Below, piece after piece: positions 6,141 to 12,519 of a stretch of 30,242 bases of DNA. The position numbers were made by a program, and so were the translations under genes. This DNA is from a virus. The notes under the pieces were generated by a model. It ran no database searches. It saw only the letters and a list, made by a program, of their open reading frames with translations, and was not told where the DNA came from. Position 1 is the stretch's first letter. Each line of letters opens with the position of its first letter. Where the stretch lies: positions 1-30,242 of IMG/VR virus record IMGVR_UViG_3300025428_000014; one strand, written 5' to 3'.

Positions 6141-6392
6141 ATGAAAGATATCAAAGATTACGACAAATATTGGAATGATGAGGCCAAGAAACTATTGCTT
6201 CACAAACGCATTGTCAATGTTCGGTATTTAACGCAACAAGAGACTGAAGACATGGGTTGGCATGAAAGGGTTGTTGCCTTTCAAACGCATGACGGATTGT
6301 GGTTTTTCCCCAGTTGTGATGATGAGGGAAACAGTGGAGGTGCATTGTTTACTTCTGATGAAAAACAAAGTTGTTTACCAGTGATGAGGTAA
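6141..6392 (+). CDS. Conserved phage hypothetical protein with DDEGN-GGALF motif
   Basis: 83 residues with LHKRIVNVRYLTQQETEDMG, a run of aromatics, then SCDDEGNSGGALFTSDEK and a PV(M/L)R end. This combination recurs in small phage proteins of unknown function. I start at the ATG at 6141, 2 bp after the preceding stop and after TTGGAG; a GTG at 6132 in frame is less likely. Confidence 0.75.
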   Translation: MKDIKDYDKYWNDEAKKLLLHKRIVNVRYLTQQETEDMGWHERVVAFQTHDGLWFFPSCDDEGNSGGALFTSDEKQSCLPVMR

Positions 6393-6394
6393 TC

Positions 6395-6580
6395 ATGCCT
6401 AAATACATTATCAGGGCTGAGACCAATGTGATGTATGAGAGGGTTATAGAAGCCACCAGTGAAGCCGATGCTTGGGAAAAGGGTAAAGCCTTGCCTGAGT
6501 GCGACTTTCACTTGGTAGGCGAATATGACCATGTTGTCTACGATGTAGAACAAACCGATGACGATGAGGATATCGAATGA
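6395..6580 (+). CDS. Small acidic hypothetical protein (61 aa)
   Basis: Begins MPKYIIRAETNVMYERVIEA and ends in an acidic tail (EQTDDDEDIE). One strand-strand-helix-strand unit is likely: YERVIEATSEADAWEKGKAL resembles the repeat of small DpnD/PcfM-like phage proteins. The start lies 2 bp after the preceding stop with GAGG upstream. It overlaps the next gene by ATGA. Confidence 0.7.
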   Translation: MPKYIIRAETNVMYERVIEATSEADAWEKGKALPECDFHLVGEYDHVVYDVEQTDDDEDIE

Positions 6581-6789
6581 AAAATGTTTACTTAGTTGAA
6601 ACCAGTGAGACTTGTTTGGTTCACAAGCAATACTCCGTATGTGCTTACACGATGGAGCAAGCCAAAGATATGGTTTTGCGTGGGGATCTATATGACTCAG
6701 GCGAGCAGATAGATCATTGGATCACCGATGATCTTGAAGTGAATGAAATAACCAATATCAAACATTCAAGAGTAGTGGAGGAAGACTGA
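6577..6789 (+). CDS. Small acidic hypothetical protein (70 aa)
   Basis: MKNVYLVETSETCLVHKQYS, then AYTMEQAKDMVLRGDLYDSGEQ: strands followed by a helix, the same general plan as the preceding and some following genes (beta-beta-alpha with A/E-rich helix). This suggests that several of these genes are diverged duplicates. It is coupled by ATGA at its start and TGATG at its end. Confidence 0.7.
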   Translation: MKNVYLVETSETCLVHKQYSVCAYTMEQAKDMVLRGDLYDSGEQIDHWITDDLEVNEITNIKHSRVVEED

Positions 6790-7007
6790 TGTTTGAAGTT
6801 CAACACTACACCCTGTGCGATGGTTGGATTAACTGTTGGTCGGAGGAGGATGAAAACGGAGTAATGATCCCCTCCATTTATAGGACATATACCGAAGCCC
6901 TAGATGCCTTGAATGAATTTCTTGAAGATGAGTTGATGGAATTTAACGCTGGCAATATTGATTCGATGTATGAATTAGACGAGTTCAGAATAATGGAGAT
7001 TTTTTAA
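6789..7007 (+). CDS. Acidic hypothetical protein with beta-alpha unit (72 aa)
   Basis: MFEVQHYTLCDGWINCWSEE, then YRTYTEALDALNEFLEDELM. Phage proteins with W-x-N-(T/C)-W followed by ..F.t..EA...l.efl.d are common and unassigned. One-base overlaps with both neighbours (TGATG and TAATG) support translational coupling. Confidence 0.72.
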   Translation: MFEVQHYTLCDGWINCWSEEDENGVMIPSIYRTYTEALDALNEFLEDELMEFNAGNIDSMYELDEFRIMEIF

Positions 7008-7192
7008 TGCCTAAGAAAACATTGGAAGAAATCGAAGCAGAAATGAATAACATGGTTTTCAATTTAACGAAGCTATGCAAGATGGAGTATTACGACTGGC
7101 GATTAGAAGACAGGATGCACTATGGTCGGCTGATGGCTATGAAGCAGAGAAGACTGGCTGAAAAACAAAATAAGGAGTTAGCAAATGCGTAA
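7007..7192 (+). CDS. Helical hypothetical protein (61 aa)
   Basis: Begins MPKKTLEEIEAEMNNMVFNL and looks wholly helical, possibly a coiled coil. Its C-terminus NKELANA is encoded by a 20-base sequence (7168-7187) that recurs exactly at 8237-8256, where it again forms the end of one gene and the ribosome site of the next. Confidence 0.7.
   Translation: MPKKTLEEIEAEMNNMVFNLTKLCKMEYYDWRLEDRMHYGRLMAMKQRRLAEKQNKELANA
7168..7187 (+). repeat. Gene-junction repeat, copy 1
   Basis: AAATAAGGAGTTAGCAAATG is identical to 8237-8256. It encodes NKELAN at the end of one gene, supplies AAGGAG as ribosome site and ends in the ATG of the next gene. Confidence 0.75.
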
Positions 7193-7352
7193 ATTTAATA
7201 GCGATTTACTAGATGAGTATTGTGATGAAGAGTTTGGTCATACAGACTGGCTGATGTCATACGATGAAGATGGCAACATGACTGTTGTGTTCTTCAAAGA
7301 GCCAAGACAGTGCTATTTGGAAGACATGGAGGAGGAGGAAGAAGATGCCTAA
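7185..7352 (+). CDS. Very acidic hypothetical protein (55 aa)
   Basis: Begins MRKFNSDLLDEYCDEEFGHT and ends in a poly-acidic stretch EDMEEEEEDA; the final codons (GGAGGAGGAAGAAG) double as the ribosome site of the next gene. It overlaps both neighbours by 8 bases. The strong negative charge is notable; function unknown. Confidence 0.68.
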   Translation: MRKFNSDLLDEYCDEEFGHTDWLMSYDEDGNMTVVFFKEPRQCYLEDMEEEEEDA

Positions 7353-7542
7353 ATATCGAGTATGCATAGCAAGGGAAGAGACTACCCTTTGTTGGATAGA
7401 TGTTAATTGCAAGACTAAAAGCAAAGCTGAAGATATTGCTTGGAAAATGTTTAACGAGGACTCTTCTATTTTGGAAAAGGGAGAGATGGTTCATGCCGAT
7501 GAATACATTGACTATGTAACGGAGGTGCATGATGGACTATAA
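7345..7542 (+). CDS. Hypothetical protein (65 aa), MPKYR start
   Basis: MPKYRVCIAREETTLCWIDV, then KTKSKAEDIAWKMFNEDS. Same strand-strand-helix plan as the gene at 6395 and a similar MPKY start, suggesting a common ancestor. I use the ATG at 7345 just after the GGAGGAGGAAGAAG ribosome site; earlier in-frame starts lie inside the preceding gene. Confidence 0.7.
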   Translation: MPKYRVCIAREETTLCWIDVNCKTKSKAEDIAWKMFNEDSSILEKGEMVHADEYIDYVTEVHDGL

Positions 7543-7708
7543 CCAGTTGAAAGACTTGGTTGGCGAGGACAATGCCATTTCAGTCTATGACTACTTTGCC
7601 GACTTTACAGTCGATAACTTGATCCAGTTGGTGCTCGATGGCTATACACCTAGCCAGTTGTTGCACCTTGCCAAGCAATTAAACCCAGTGGAGGATGACG
7701 ATGTCTAA
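7532..7708 (+). CDS. Acidic hypothetical protein (58 aa)
   Basis: MDYNQLKDLVGEDNAISVYD with a C-terminal helix SQLLHLAKQLNPVEDDDV. It starts 11 bases before the end of the previous gene behind CGGAGGTG. Mostly helical and acidic; no family recognised. Confidence 0.65.
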   Translation: MDYNQLKDLVGEDNAISVYDYFADFTVDNLIQLVLDGYTPSQLLHLAKQLNPVEDDDV

Positions 7709-7865
7709 TTGGAAACCAGTTGAATTGGTAGAAGACTATTGGATCATTATTGATGAGGATAGCCAAGAAGAGTATCAGGATGGCACTGGTCATAACATGA
7801 TGTTTATAAATAAATGGGGAGCTGAAAGAAGGATTCAACAAATAAAGGAGGAAGAAAATGCCTAA
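7701..7865 (+). CDS. Hypothetical protein (54 aa)
   Basis: MSNWKPVELVEDYWIIIDED, then a basic-acidic helix ERRIQQIKEEENA whose codons AAAGGAGGAAGAAA form the ribosome site of the next gene. It overlaps the previous gene by 8 bases and the next by 8. Family unknown. Confidence 0.65.
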   Translation: MSNWKPVELVEDYWIIIDEDSQEEYQDGTGHNMMFINKWGAERRIQQIKEEENA

Positions 7866-8091
7866 CATGAACCGCCTACACCGATTTAAGGAATTACTTT
7901 GGGAAAGGTATGACGATAGGATTCGAGACCAAGAGGATTGGTTTTACAAGGGATGGGGATGGGAAATTAACTTTGTAGAAAACAATGACCAAAGCAGTTG
8001 TGTTGCTTATCGGATTAAAGATGGCACGACTGACTGGAGCGATTACATCATCCTTGAAAAGTATGTTAAAGAATGGAGGAAAGTGGTATGA
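7858..8091 (+). CDS. Hypothetical protein (77 aa)
   Basis: Begins MPNMNRLHRFKELLWERYDD and contains several tryptophans (DWFYKGWGWEINF, DGTTDWSDYIIL). Preceded by AAGGAGG. No family recognised. It overlaps the next gene by ATGA. Confidence 0.68.
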   Translation: MPNMNRLHRFKELLWERYDDRIRDQEDWFYKGWGWEINFVENNDQSSCVAYRIKDGTTDWSDYIILEKYVKEWRKVV

Positions 8092-8267
8092 ATAAATGGG
8101 AAGTAGTGCCATTTTTTGACTATGACGATTACTACCAAGTTGGTAGAACAGTCATGGTAGATGGAAAGTATAAATTTGAATCAAAGGGTATTCGGTATAG
8201 GGAAAAGTCTAAAGCTCAGAACCATGCCAATAAACTAAATAAGGAGTTAGCAAATGAACCAAGCTGA
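8088..8267 (+). CDS. Hypothetical protein (59 aa)
   Basis: MNKWEVVPFFDYDDYYQVGR, then a basic helix EKSKAQNHANKLNKELANEP. The C-terminus uses the same NKELAN-encoding 20-mer as the gene ending at 7192. The plan resembles other short strand-strand-helix proteins of this cluster (an ARM/YKFESKG-IRYREKSKAQ strand then helix). Confidence 0.68.
   Translation: MNKWEVVPFFDYDDYYQVGRTVMVDGKYKFESKGIRYREKSKAQNHANKLNKELANEPS
8237..8256 (+). repeat. Gene-junction repeat, copy 2
   Basis: Exact second copy of the 20-mer at 7168-7187, in the same relation to the flanking genes, although those genes are not otherwise similar. Confidence 0.75.
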
Positions 8268-8421
8268 TAAAGATGCAGAAAAGTGGATGGAAATGAATCA
8301 GAGGGTGCAGTATCGCAACCTTATTAAAGCCAAAGAACTAGGCGATCTTTATTATATCGACCAACATGGCACAGTCATTGTCCATGATCCGAAAGCAGAG
8401 AATGAACCTAAAGAACTGTAA
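8254..8421 (+). CDS. Hypothetical protein (55 aa)
   Basis: MNQADKDAEKWMEMNQRVQY, then a helix NLIKAKELGDLYYIDQHGTV and acidic tail. The ribosome site AAGGAG is inside the 20-mer junction repeat. It overlaps the next gene by 20 bases. Function unknown. Confidence 0.65.
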   Translation: MNQADKDAEKWMEMNQRVQYRNLIKAKELGDLYYIDQHGTVIVHDPKAENEPKEL

Positions 8422-8683
8422 GGGGAAAGTGCCAGTCTTTGTAGGGGGTGATACTCCTTACAAACTGGTGGACTTTCCGACTAGGGAGCAGTTTGACGAG
8501 ATGTATAAGTCAAACAATAAGAATCTGCGAGATAAGTATTGGAATGTTTTGAAGATGCGTTCACAAGGGCATACACTACTGGAGACTGGTAGTGTATGTA
8601 CCTTAACTCGTGAAAGGATCAGGCAAATTGAAGCTAGATTTTTAAGGAAAGTAGTAGTTTCTTTAGAGACTGGGATGCTTTGA
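8402..8683 (+). CDS. Sigma-70 region 4-like HTH protein
   Basis: 93 residues. The C-terminal part CTLTRERIRQIEARFLRKV closely matches the signature of sigma70 region 4.2, the helix-turn-helix that reads the -35 box (compare the VTRERIRQIEAKALRKL type in primary sigma factors). It is preceded by a helix DKYWNVLKMRSQGHTLLETG in the place of the first HTH helices. There is no region 2 or 3, so it is not a complete sigma factor. A likely role is DNA binding, or binding to host RNA polymerase to redirect transcription. It is the last gene of the rightward unit and its end overlaps the oppositely directed primase gene by 50 bp. The ATG at 8402 has only a weak purine-rich site. Confidence 0.72.
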   Translation: MNLKNCKGKVPVFVGGDTPYKLVDFPTREQFDEMYKSNNKNLRDKYWNVLKMRSQGHTLLETGSVCTLTRERIRQIEARFLRKVVVSLETGML

Positions 8684-9461
8684 AATTGCCTACTCTCTTA
8701 TGATAATCGTTGAAATCCTCCCCGATTGTTGGGGAGATCCAATACGGCTTGCCTGTTTTTTTGGCAGTCATTTCTCCGACACTGTTGGGATCGTTATCGG
8801 CAATAATGATCCCGTTCCCGATGTTCCGATTTACAAACTCCATGTTGCTTGCACTAAAACAAATATAGACCGAATACGGCAGATTCATCTGTTTCATAAT
8901 ATCCCTGACGGAAAGACCAGTGGCATAACCCTCGCAAAATATTGCAGTCCCTTTTGCTCCAATAGTGAAAGTTGCTCCTTTGCTAGTCTGTCCATGCAAG
9001 AACTTCTTGTTCCCCTCGTCATCAATGAGTTGGCATCCTATCAAGGTCTTACCACTTCTCATCGGAATGACTAGGATTTCTTTATCATCTTTGACCCAAA
9101 CATTGCCATGCTCGGCAGGGAATCCCTTTTTGACAAGGTATGGATGTGGTTCAAGACTGCACTGGCTAAGAATCCACTCTGCTTTTTCCCTTGCTTTTTG
9201 TGCCAGTTGGTCTCTTTCTTGATTTGACGAGGCTATACGCTTCTTTACATCCGCTGACGAGGGCGATTTTCCTTGCGCAAACCAAGTTACAGGCTTTTCC
9301 ATCGTTGCCCAGTTGATGACCCAACCAACCTCGCCTAAGAACTTGTAACGACCATTGGAGGATCTTGGGTGGTCTTCTGTTGGAGTTGCGACCCACTTGT
9401 CGTAGATAACATTGTTTAGGATCAATCCATGATCCCTAGCGAAGTTGACAAACTCAATCAT
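8634..9461 (-). CDS. Toprim-domain primase-like protein
   Basis: 275 residues. The central Toprim domain shows the acidic catalytic pieces: FCEGYATGLS (E177), then IIIADNDPNSVGE (D222 and D224). Such phage proteins make primers, often alone or with a helicase. No zinc-binding domain is visible at the N-terminus, which instead has a short domain with DHPRSSNGRYKFLGEVGWVI, in the place where related proteins present a remnant of the DnaG zinc ribbon. The gene is coupled to the upstream helicase by ATGA, which fits a primase-helicase pair. Its 3' end overlaps the convergent HTH gene. The family is reasonably sure; priming activity is inference. Confidence 0.85.
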   Translation of the reverse strand: MIEFVNFARDHGLILNNVIYDKWVATPTEDHPRSSNGRYKFLGEVGWVINWATMEKPVTWFAQGKSPSSADVKKRIASSNQERDQLAQKAREKAEWILSQCSLEPHPYLVKKGFPAEHGNVWVKDDKEILVIPMRSGKTLIGCQLIDDEGNKKFLHGQTSKGATFTIGAKGTAIFCEGYATGLSVRDIMKQMNLPYSVYICFSASNMEFVNRNIGNGIIIADNDPNSVGEMTAKKTGKPYWISPTIGEDFNDYHKRVGNFKASQSLKKLLLSLKI

Positions 9462-10945
9462 GCTACTTTCCTCATCTTATTCTGTCTTTTTGACCATGCG
9501 ATATTGCGGTGCTGCACCCATTTTTGAGTTTCCAGTGACGGCACTCTTCTGACCTCATCTAATCCACGAGGCCATACGCCAAACTTCTCTCGATACTTGT
9601 TGCTTGCCCAATACGGGTTATAAAGTTTCTCTTGGGCGATATAGAGCAATTCTGAATAGAACTTTTGCTTCACATCCTTTTCTACTCTGCCGTTAAAGCC
9701 AAGCTCAATAAGCTCTCCCTCGACTGCTTCAATTTGCCGTCTTGGTCTGACATAGCCACATGATGCACACGAATGACTGCCTTTAATCCATAGGGCATGG
9801 CATTGTGGACATTGTTGTTCTGCCTTTTCCCCTTCTGTTGGTTCTTTCTTGGTCTTTTCAATCTTCTTATCAAGATCTTTGACCCCTTCAGCGTAGATTT
9901 CTTCCCAGTCTTCCCTAAATCGGATGTAATTTCCTGAGTGATCGAGCCATAAACCGAACTCTTTCCCCTCGTAAGAACGCATTACACGACCCAGTTGCTG
10001 AATATGAGAAGAAAGTGACTTACTAAATGGGCGAGCTGATACCCCAACCATAACATCAGGCACATCAAACCCACGAGTGAGAATATCAGTAGCAATAAGC
10101 CCATGAATATCTGTATCAGGCTTGGCGAAGTCATCGATTACCTCCTGTTTGTATTCGCCACTATCCTTGTAGGATATGCTGACGAAGTTATAACCTTTAC
10201 GAGCAAACTGCTCTACTAAATCCTGACCATGTGCGACACCAGCACAAAACACAATGGTCTTTCTTGGTCTGCCAAAAACTTCATGGCACTTCTTAATCCA
10301 TTCGGCAACAATGTCCCCAGTGATCTGCATACCACGCTTGGTAACTTCTTCAGGACTCCATTCTCCTGCCAGTTTCTTTGCCCCTTTCATGTCAATTTCT
10401 TTGGCAATAAAGACCCTCAGTGGAGCAAGCCACTTGTCGTTGACAAGGGATTCGGTAGTCGATGCACACACCACATTGGAATAGATATGACCTAGACCTT
10501 TGGTGAACGGAGTGGCGGTAAGCCCAATGACCTTGATCTTGGGATTGGTCTGAATGATCTCGGTAATCTGCTTGCGAGTGATATGACATTCATCTACGAC
10601 TAGTAGGTCGATATCAGGGAAGTTTTGCCGTCTTTCGATGGTCTGTGACGAACAGATTTGGATGCGTTGGGTGGGATCTTTTTTCCAGTGATCAGCCTGT
10701 AAAACCCCATGATTGATTGAATACTTGGTAAGGCGAAGACTGGTCTGATCAATCAACACAATCCTGTCAAGGATCATGGCAGCCCTTTTGTAATTGTCTG
10801 CCGTAGCCTTCATCAGGTAGATTGCGACTTCTGTCTTACCAAAGCCTGTTGGTGCGTAAAGGAGTTGGCATCTATGTCCGTCTTTAAATCCTTGACGGAG
10901 CTTATCTACCACCCCCATCTGATGTTCCCTCAGTACTAAATCCAT
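9458..10945 (-). CDS. SF2 DEAD/DEAH-type helicase with C-terminal zinc ribbon
   Basis: 495 residues with all main SF2 motifs: Walker A APTGFGKTEV (31-40), DECH (118-121), TATP (143-146), motif V ATDILTRGFD (285-294) and motif VI QQLGRVMRS (316-324). A four-cysteine ribbon follows (CPQC and CASC, cysteines about 389, 392, 403, 406). It is of the RecQ/UvsW/SSL2-like phage type that remodels forks, D-loops or R-loops. The gene starts 3 bp after the ParB-like gene and ends in ATGA overlap with the primase, so the three form one operon. It probably acts as replication initiation or recombination helicase; no DnaB-type helicase is in this window. Confidence 0.93.
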   Translation of the reverse strand: MDLVLREHQMGVVDKLRQGFKDGHRCQLLYAPTGFGKTEVAIYLMKATADNYKRAAMILDRIVLIDQTSLRLTKYSINHGVLQADHWKKDPTQRIQICSSQTIERRQNFPDIDLLVVDECHITRKQITEIIQTNPKIKVIGLTATPFTKGLGHIYSNVVCASTTESLVNDKWLAPLRVFIAKEIDMKGAKKLAGEWSPEEVTKRGMQITGDIVAEWIKKCHEVFGRPRKTIVFCAGVAHGQDLVEQFARKGYNFVSISYKDSGEYKQEVIDDFAKPDTDIHGLIATDILTRGFDVPDVMVGVSARPFSKSLSSHIQQLGRVMRSYEGKEFGLWLDHSGNYIRFREDWEEIYAEGVKDLDKKIEKTKKEPTEGEKAEQQCPQCHALWIKGSHSCASCGYVRPRRQIEAVEGELIELGFNGRVEKDVKQKFYSELLYIAQEKLYNPYWASNKYREKFGVWPRGLDEVRRVPSLETQKWVQHRNIAWSKRQNKMRKVA

Positions 10946-10948
10946 GAC

Positions 10949-11749
10949 TTACTTCTTCTTGGATAAAGATTTGACCTGACGGATCAATTCAGCGTTCCTT
11001 TGTTGATACATATCTCGGCTATCACGCAGAGCTTTGTTGTCAATTTCAAGGACACGAATCTGCTCACGCAAATTCACCACTGTGTCGTGGATGTCCTCAA
11101 CCTCAATCTCGGTAGCGTTCCATCGTTTGGTGGCGATGATGTCTCTTGCTTCTGTGAGTTCTTTATCTAGGATGACGATGGTGTCGGTGAGTTCTTGAAT
11201 CTTTTCTTCAACGGAGGGTTCTTCTTTTGGTTCTTCTTTGACCTCAACCTTGGGCTTTTTCAACTTCATGGTAGCTTCTTTGCCATGCTTGTTGATGTAA
11301 GTAACCTCTTCTTTGGGTGTCTCCTCCAGTGACTTACGAATACGACCTATGGTCATGCCTGACACGCCAATGTGTTTGCCAATCTGAGCGTTAGACCATT
11401 TACTCCATTCGGAGTCTTTAATCATGTCTAGAACGATTTGGCGGTTATCTTCTGATGTATGGGGTATGCCATGCTTGTTAGAGCCGTAGGCAAACAGTTT
11501 GGCATCTCTGACTGTGCCTTCCTTGACATCGCAGTCAATCGATACATTGCCTATTTGTTTGGTAGCGAAGTATCTGTGGAATCCTGCTGATAGCCAGTAG
11601 TCTGAGCCGTCAAAGAACACTGTGATGGGTGGAAACTCCACCTTCTCACGCATGAGATCTGCGTATTCTTGTACCTTATCTTGATTGAGTTGTTTGCGTA
11701 CTTGTGTGCCACCATCAATACGGATGACAGCAAGATTTAATCTTTTCAA
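10949..11749 (-). CDS. ParB/Spo0J-like protein with HTH and coiled coil, TTG start
   Basis: 266 residues. The N-terminal ParB-type domain has GTQVRKQLNQDKVQEYADLM and the motif LSAGFHRYFA (about 53-62, equivalent of the G-x-R-R/H-R box). A helix-turn-helix follows (about 115-140, WSNAQIGKHIGVSGMTIGRI), then a charged linker and a long C-terminal coiled coil (about 170-262) ending in KKK. In phages such proteins serve in replication initiation, regulation or as nucleases rather than plasmid partition. The TTG start at 11749 is fixed by AACTGCTAGGAG (11757-11768) at 7 bases. First large gene after the noncoding hub, and thus a candidate to bind it. Confidence 0.88.
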   Translation of the reverse strand: MKRLNLAVIRIDGGTQVRKQLNQDKVQEYADLMREKVEFPPITVFFDGSDYWLSAGFHRYFATKQIGNVSIDCDVKEGTVRDAKLFAYGSNKHGIPHTSEDNRQIVLDMIKDSEWSKWSNAQIGKHIGVSGMTIGRIRKSLEETPKEEVTYINKHGKEATMKLKKPKVEVKEEPKEEPSVEEKIQELTDTIVILDKELTEARDIIATKRWNATEIEVEDIHDTVVNLREQIRVLEIDNKALRDSRDMYQQRNAELIRQVKSLSKKK

Positions 11750-11794
11750 TTTATTTCTCCTAGCAGTTGGAAATTCCAGTTTAACAATATTAAA

Positions 11795-11914
11795 TTACTT
11801 ATTCAATCTTTTTTTCATTACATATTTCAATCTACATTTATAAGAACAGTAACCACGTTTCCTATGATGTAGCCAATCTACTTGCATAAAACTGATACCA
11901 CAAATACATTTCAT
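11795..11914 (-). CDS. Cys4 mini-protein (39 aa)
   Basis: MKCICGISFMQVDWLHHRKR followed by a CSYKC pair: cysteines at positions 3 and 5 and two near the end of the middle helix, so a small zinc knuckle is likely. A perfect Shine-Dalgarno, AGGAGGT, stands 3 bases before this ATG. The same frame is open further upstream to 12010, but that part crosses a strong hairpin and lacks a ribosome site, so I use the short form. Function unknown. Confidence 0.62.
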   Translation of the reverse strand: MKCICGISFMQVDWLHHRKRGYCSYKCRLKYVMKKRLNK

Positions 11915-11948
11915 ACGACCTCCTATCAGGATTGCTAGATTCAGGGCA

Positions 11949-11983
11949 CAACTATCCCCAATTAAGGGGATCAGTTGTTTTTT
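11949..11983 (+). terminator. Rightward rho-independent terminator
   Basis: CAACT-ATCCCC (11949-11959), loop AATTAA, GGGGAT, a bulged C, AGTTG (to 11977), then six T. A strong GC stem plus T-run on the plus strand. All nearby genes run leftward, so it would stop a transcript running antisense to them or one made inside the hub. On the minus strand there is no T-run after the stem. Confidence 0.7.
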
Positions 11984-12201
11984 CAGTCTTGCTGAGTTCT
12001 TATTACACAATATTGCTTCGATGTCTTTGTCGTGCCTAGGTCTGTAAATTTATCACTTCATCGGTCTATCCATGCAGGATCTCTGCATACAGGACGGTTC
12101 CCAGTCGCTATCCAAGCAATAACGGATAGGTGGGGGCATATAGCCATAGCTTCTTCTAGGGGGTCTACAGCCTTTACCGTTGCAACACCAATGAGAACGG
12201 G

Positions 12202-12309
12202 CTAGACAACGCTAGGAATAGGTATACAAAATGGCATAAATCTATACACATTAAATAAACGTGTATAAAAAATACCTAATTTGTTCATTGGAAATTGTTT
12301 CAGTTCCAA
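12202..12309 (-). CDS. Possible 35-aa ORF behind a strong ribosome site
   Basis: TTG start at 12309, 7 bases after AACTGCTAGGAG (12317-12328), the same signal that drives the DUF6876 and ParB-like genes. It would encode a short protein starting MELKQFPMNKLGIF. It runs through both inverted repeats of the hub. It ends in TAG at 12202, after which the same frame stays open for 47 codons to a TGA at 12058. The ribosome site makes translation plausible, but the peptide itself is not recognised and the reading may be accidental. Confidence 0.35.
   Translation of the reverse strand: MELKQFPMNKLGIFYTRLFNVYRFMPFCIPIPSVV
12242..12268. repeat. Inverted pair of DnaA-box-like 9-mers
   Basis: CTATACACA (12242-12250, plus) and TTATACACG (12268-12260, minus) each differ by one base from the DnaA-box consensus TTATNCACA. 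They form a perfect 7-bp inverted repeat, TATACAC/GTGTATA, with an AT-only-but-one spacer of 11 bases. It may be a DnaA site, an iteron-like element or an operator. Confidence 0.4.
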
Positions 12310-12311
12310 TG
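12286..12311. repeat. 8-bp inverted repeat over the TTG start in the hub
   Basis: CATTGGAA (12286-12293) and TTCCAATG (12304-12311), perfect, spacer of 10 bases. In leftward RNA the stem begins right after the AACTGCTAGGAG site and would sequester the TTG start at 12309, so it could control translation; as DNA it could be an operator. Confidence 0.45.
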
Positions 12312-12375
12312 TCCTACTCCTAGCAGTTGAGACTATAGATTACATGAAGTAAATTTATTTTGCAAGCACAAAAGG

Positions 12376-12405
12376 AAAGACCCCTAGGGTGAGCTAGAGG
12401 TCTTT
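12376..12405. terminator. Stem-loop in the leftward leader, attenuator or weak terminator
   Basis: AAAGACC/GGTCTTT outer stem (12376-12382 and 12399-12405) with an inner CTAG/CTAG (12384-12387 and 12394-12397) around GGTGAG. It lies about 80 bases downstream of the leftward promoter. On the minus strand it is followed by CCTTTTG, a poor T-run, so termination would be partial. Confidence 0.45.
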
Positions 12406-12488
12406 GGGGGATCGTAGGATCCAAGTCTGCATTGCACAAACATCTGCTAGGATCTAGGGCATCGGACTTGTCATGGGCTGACATACTA

Positions 12489-12519
12489 AATATAGCATAA
12501 AACTGACAAAAAATGTCAA
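12489..12519 (-). promoter_or_regulatory. Leftward sigma70-type promoter with overlapping dyad
   Basis: On the minus strand: TTGACA (12519-12514), a 19-base spacer, and TGC-TATATT (extended -10, hexamer 12494-12489). The long spacer is partly offset by the TG extension. The -35 lies in TGACA-TTTTT-TGTCA, a dyad that could bind a repressor. It would drive the hub and the ParB-helicase-primase operon. The 12-mer ACCTATTGACAT around the -35 recurs at 19578-19589. Confidence 0.6.

Noticed and set aside
8740-8760. Terminator from CTCCCC/GGGGAG after the rightward cluster
   Set aside because: The stem has no T-run in either direction and lies inside the primase gene.
11915-12010. Longer start for the Cys4 mini-protein (71 residues)
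   Set aside because: The extension crosses the terminator stem and has no ribosome site, while the inner ATG follows AGGAGGT directly.
12010-12200. tRNA or tmRNA in the noncoding hub
   Set aside because: No T-loop box, no acceptor stem and no cloverleaf could be drawn; only isolated stems.
12320-12484. 54-codon minus-strand frame starting MSAHDKSDALDP right after the leftward promoter
   Set aside because: No ribosome site, unusual composition rich in Pro, His, Cys and Arg, and it runs through the stem at 12376-12405 and ends in the AACTGCTAGGAG site. More likely a structured leader than a gene.
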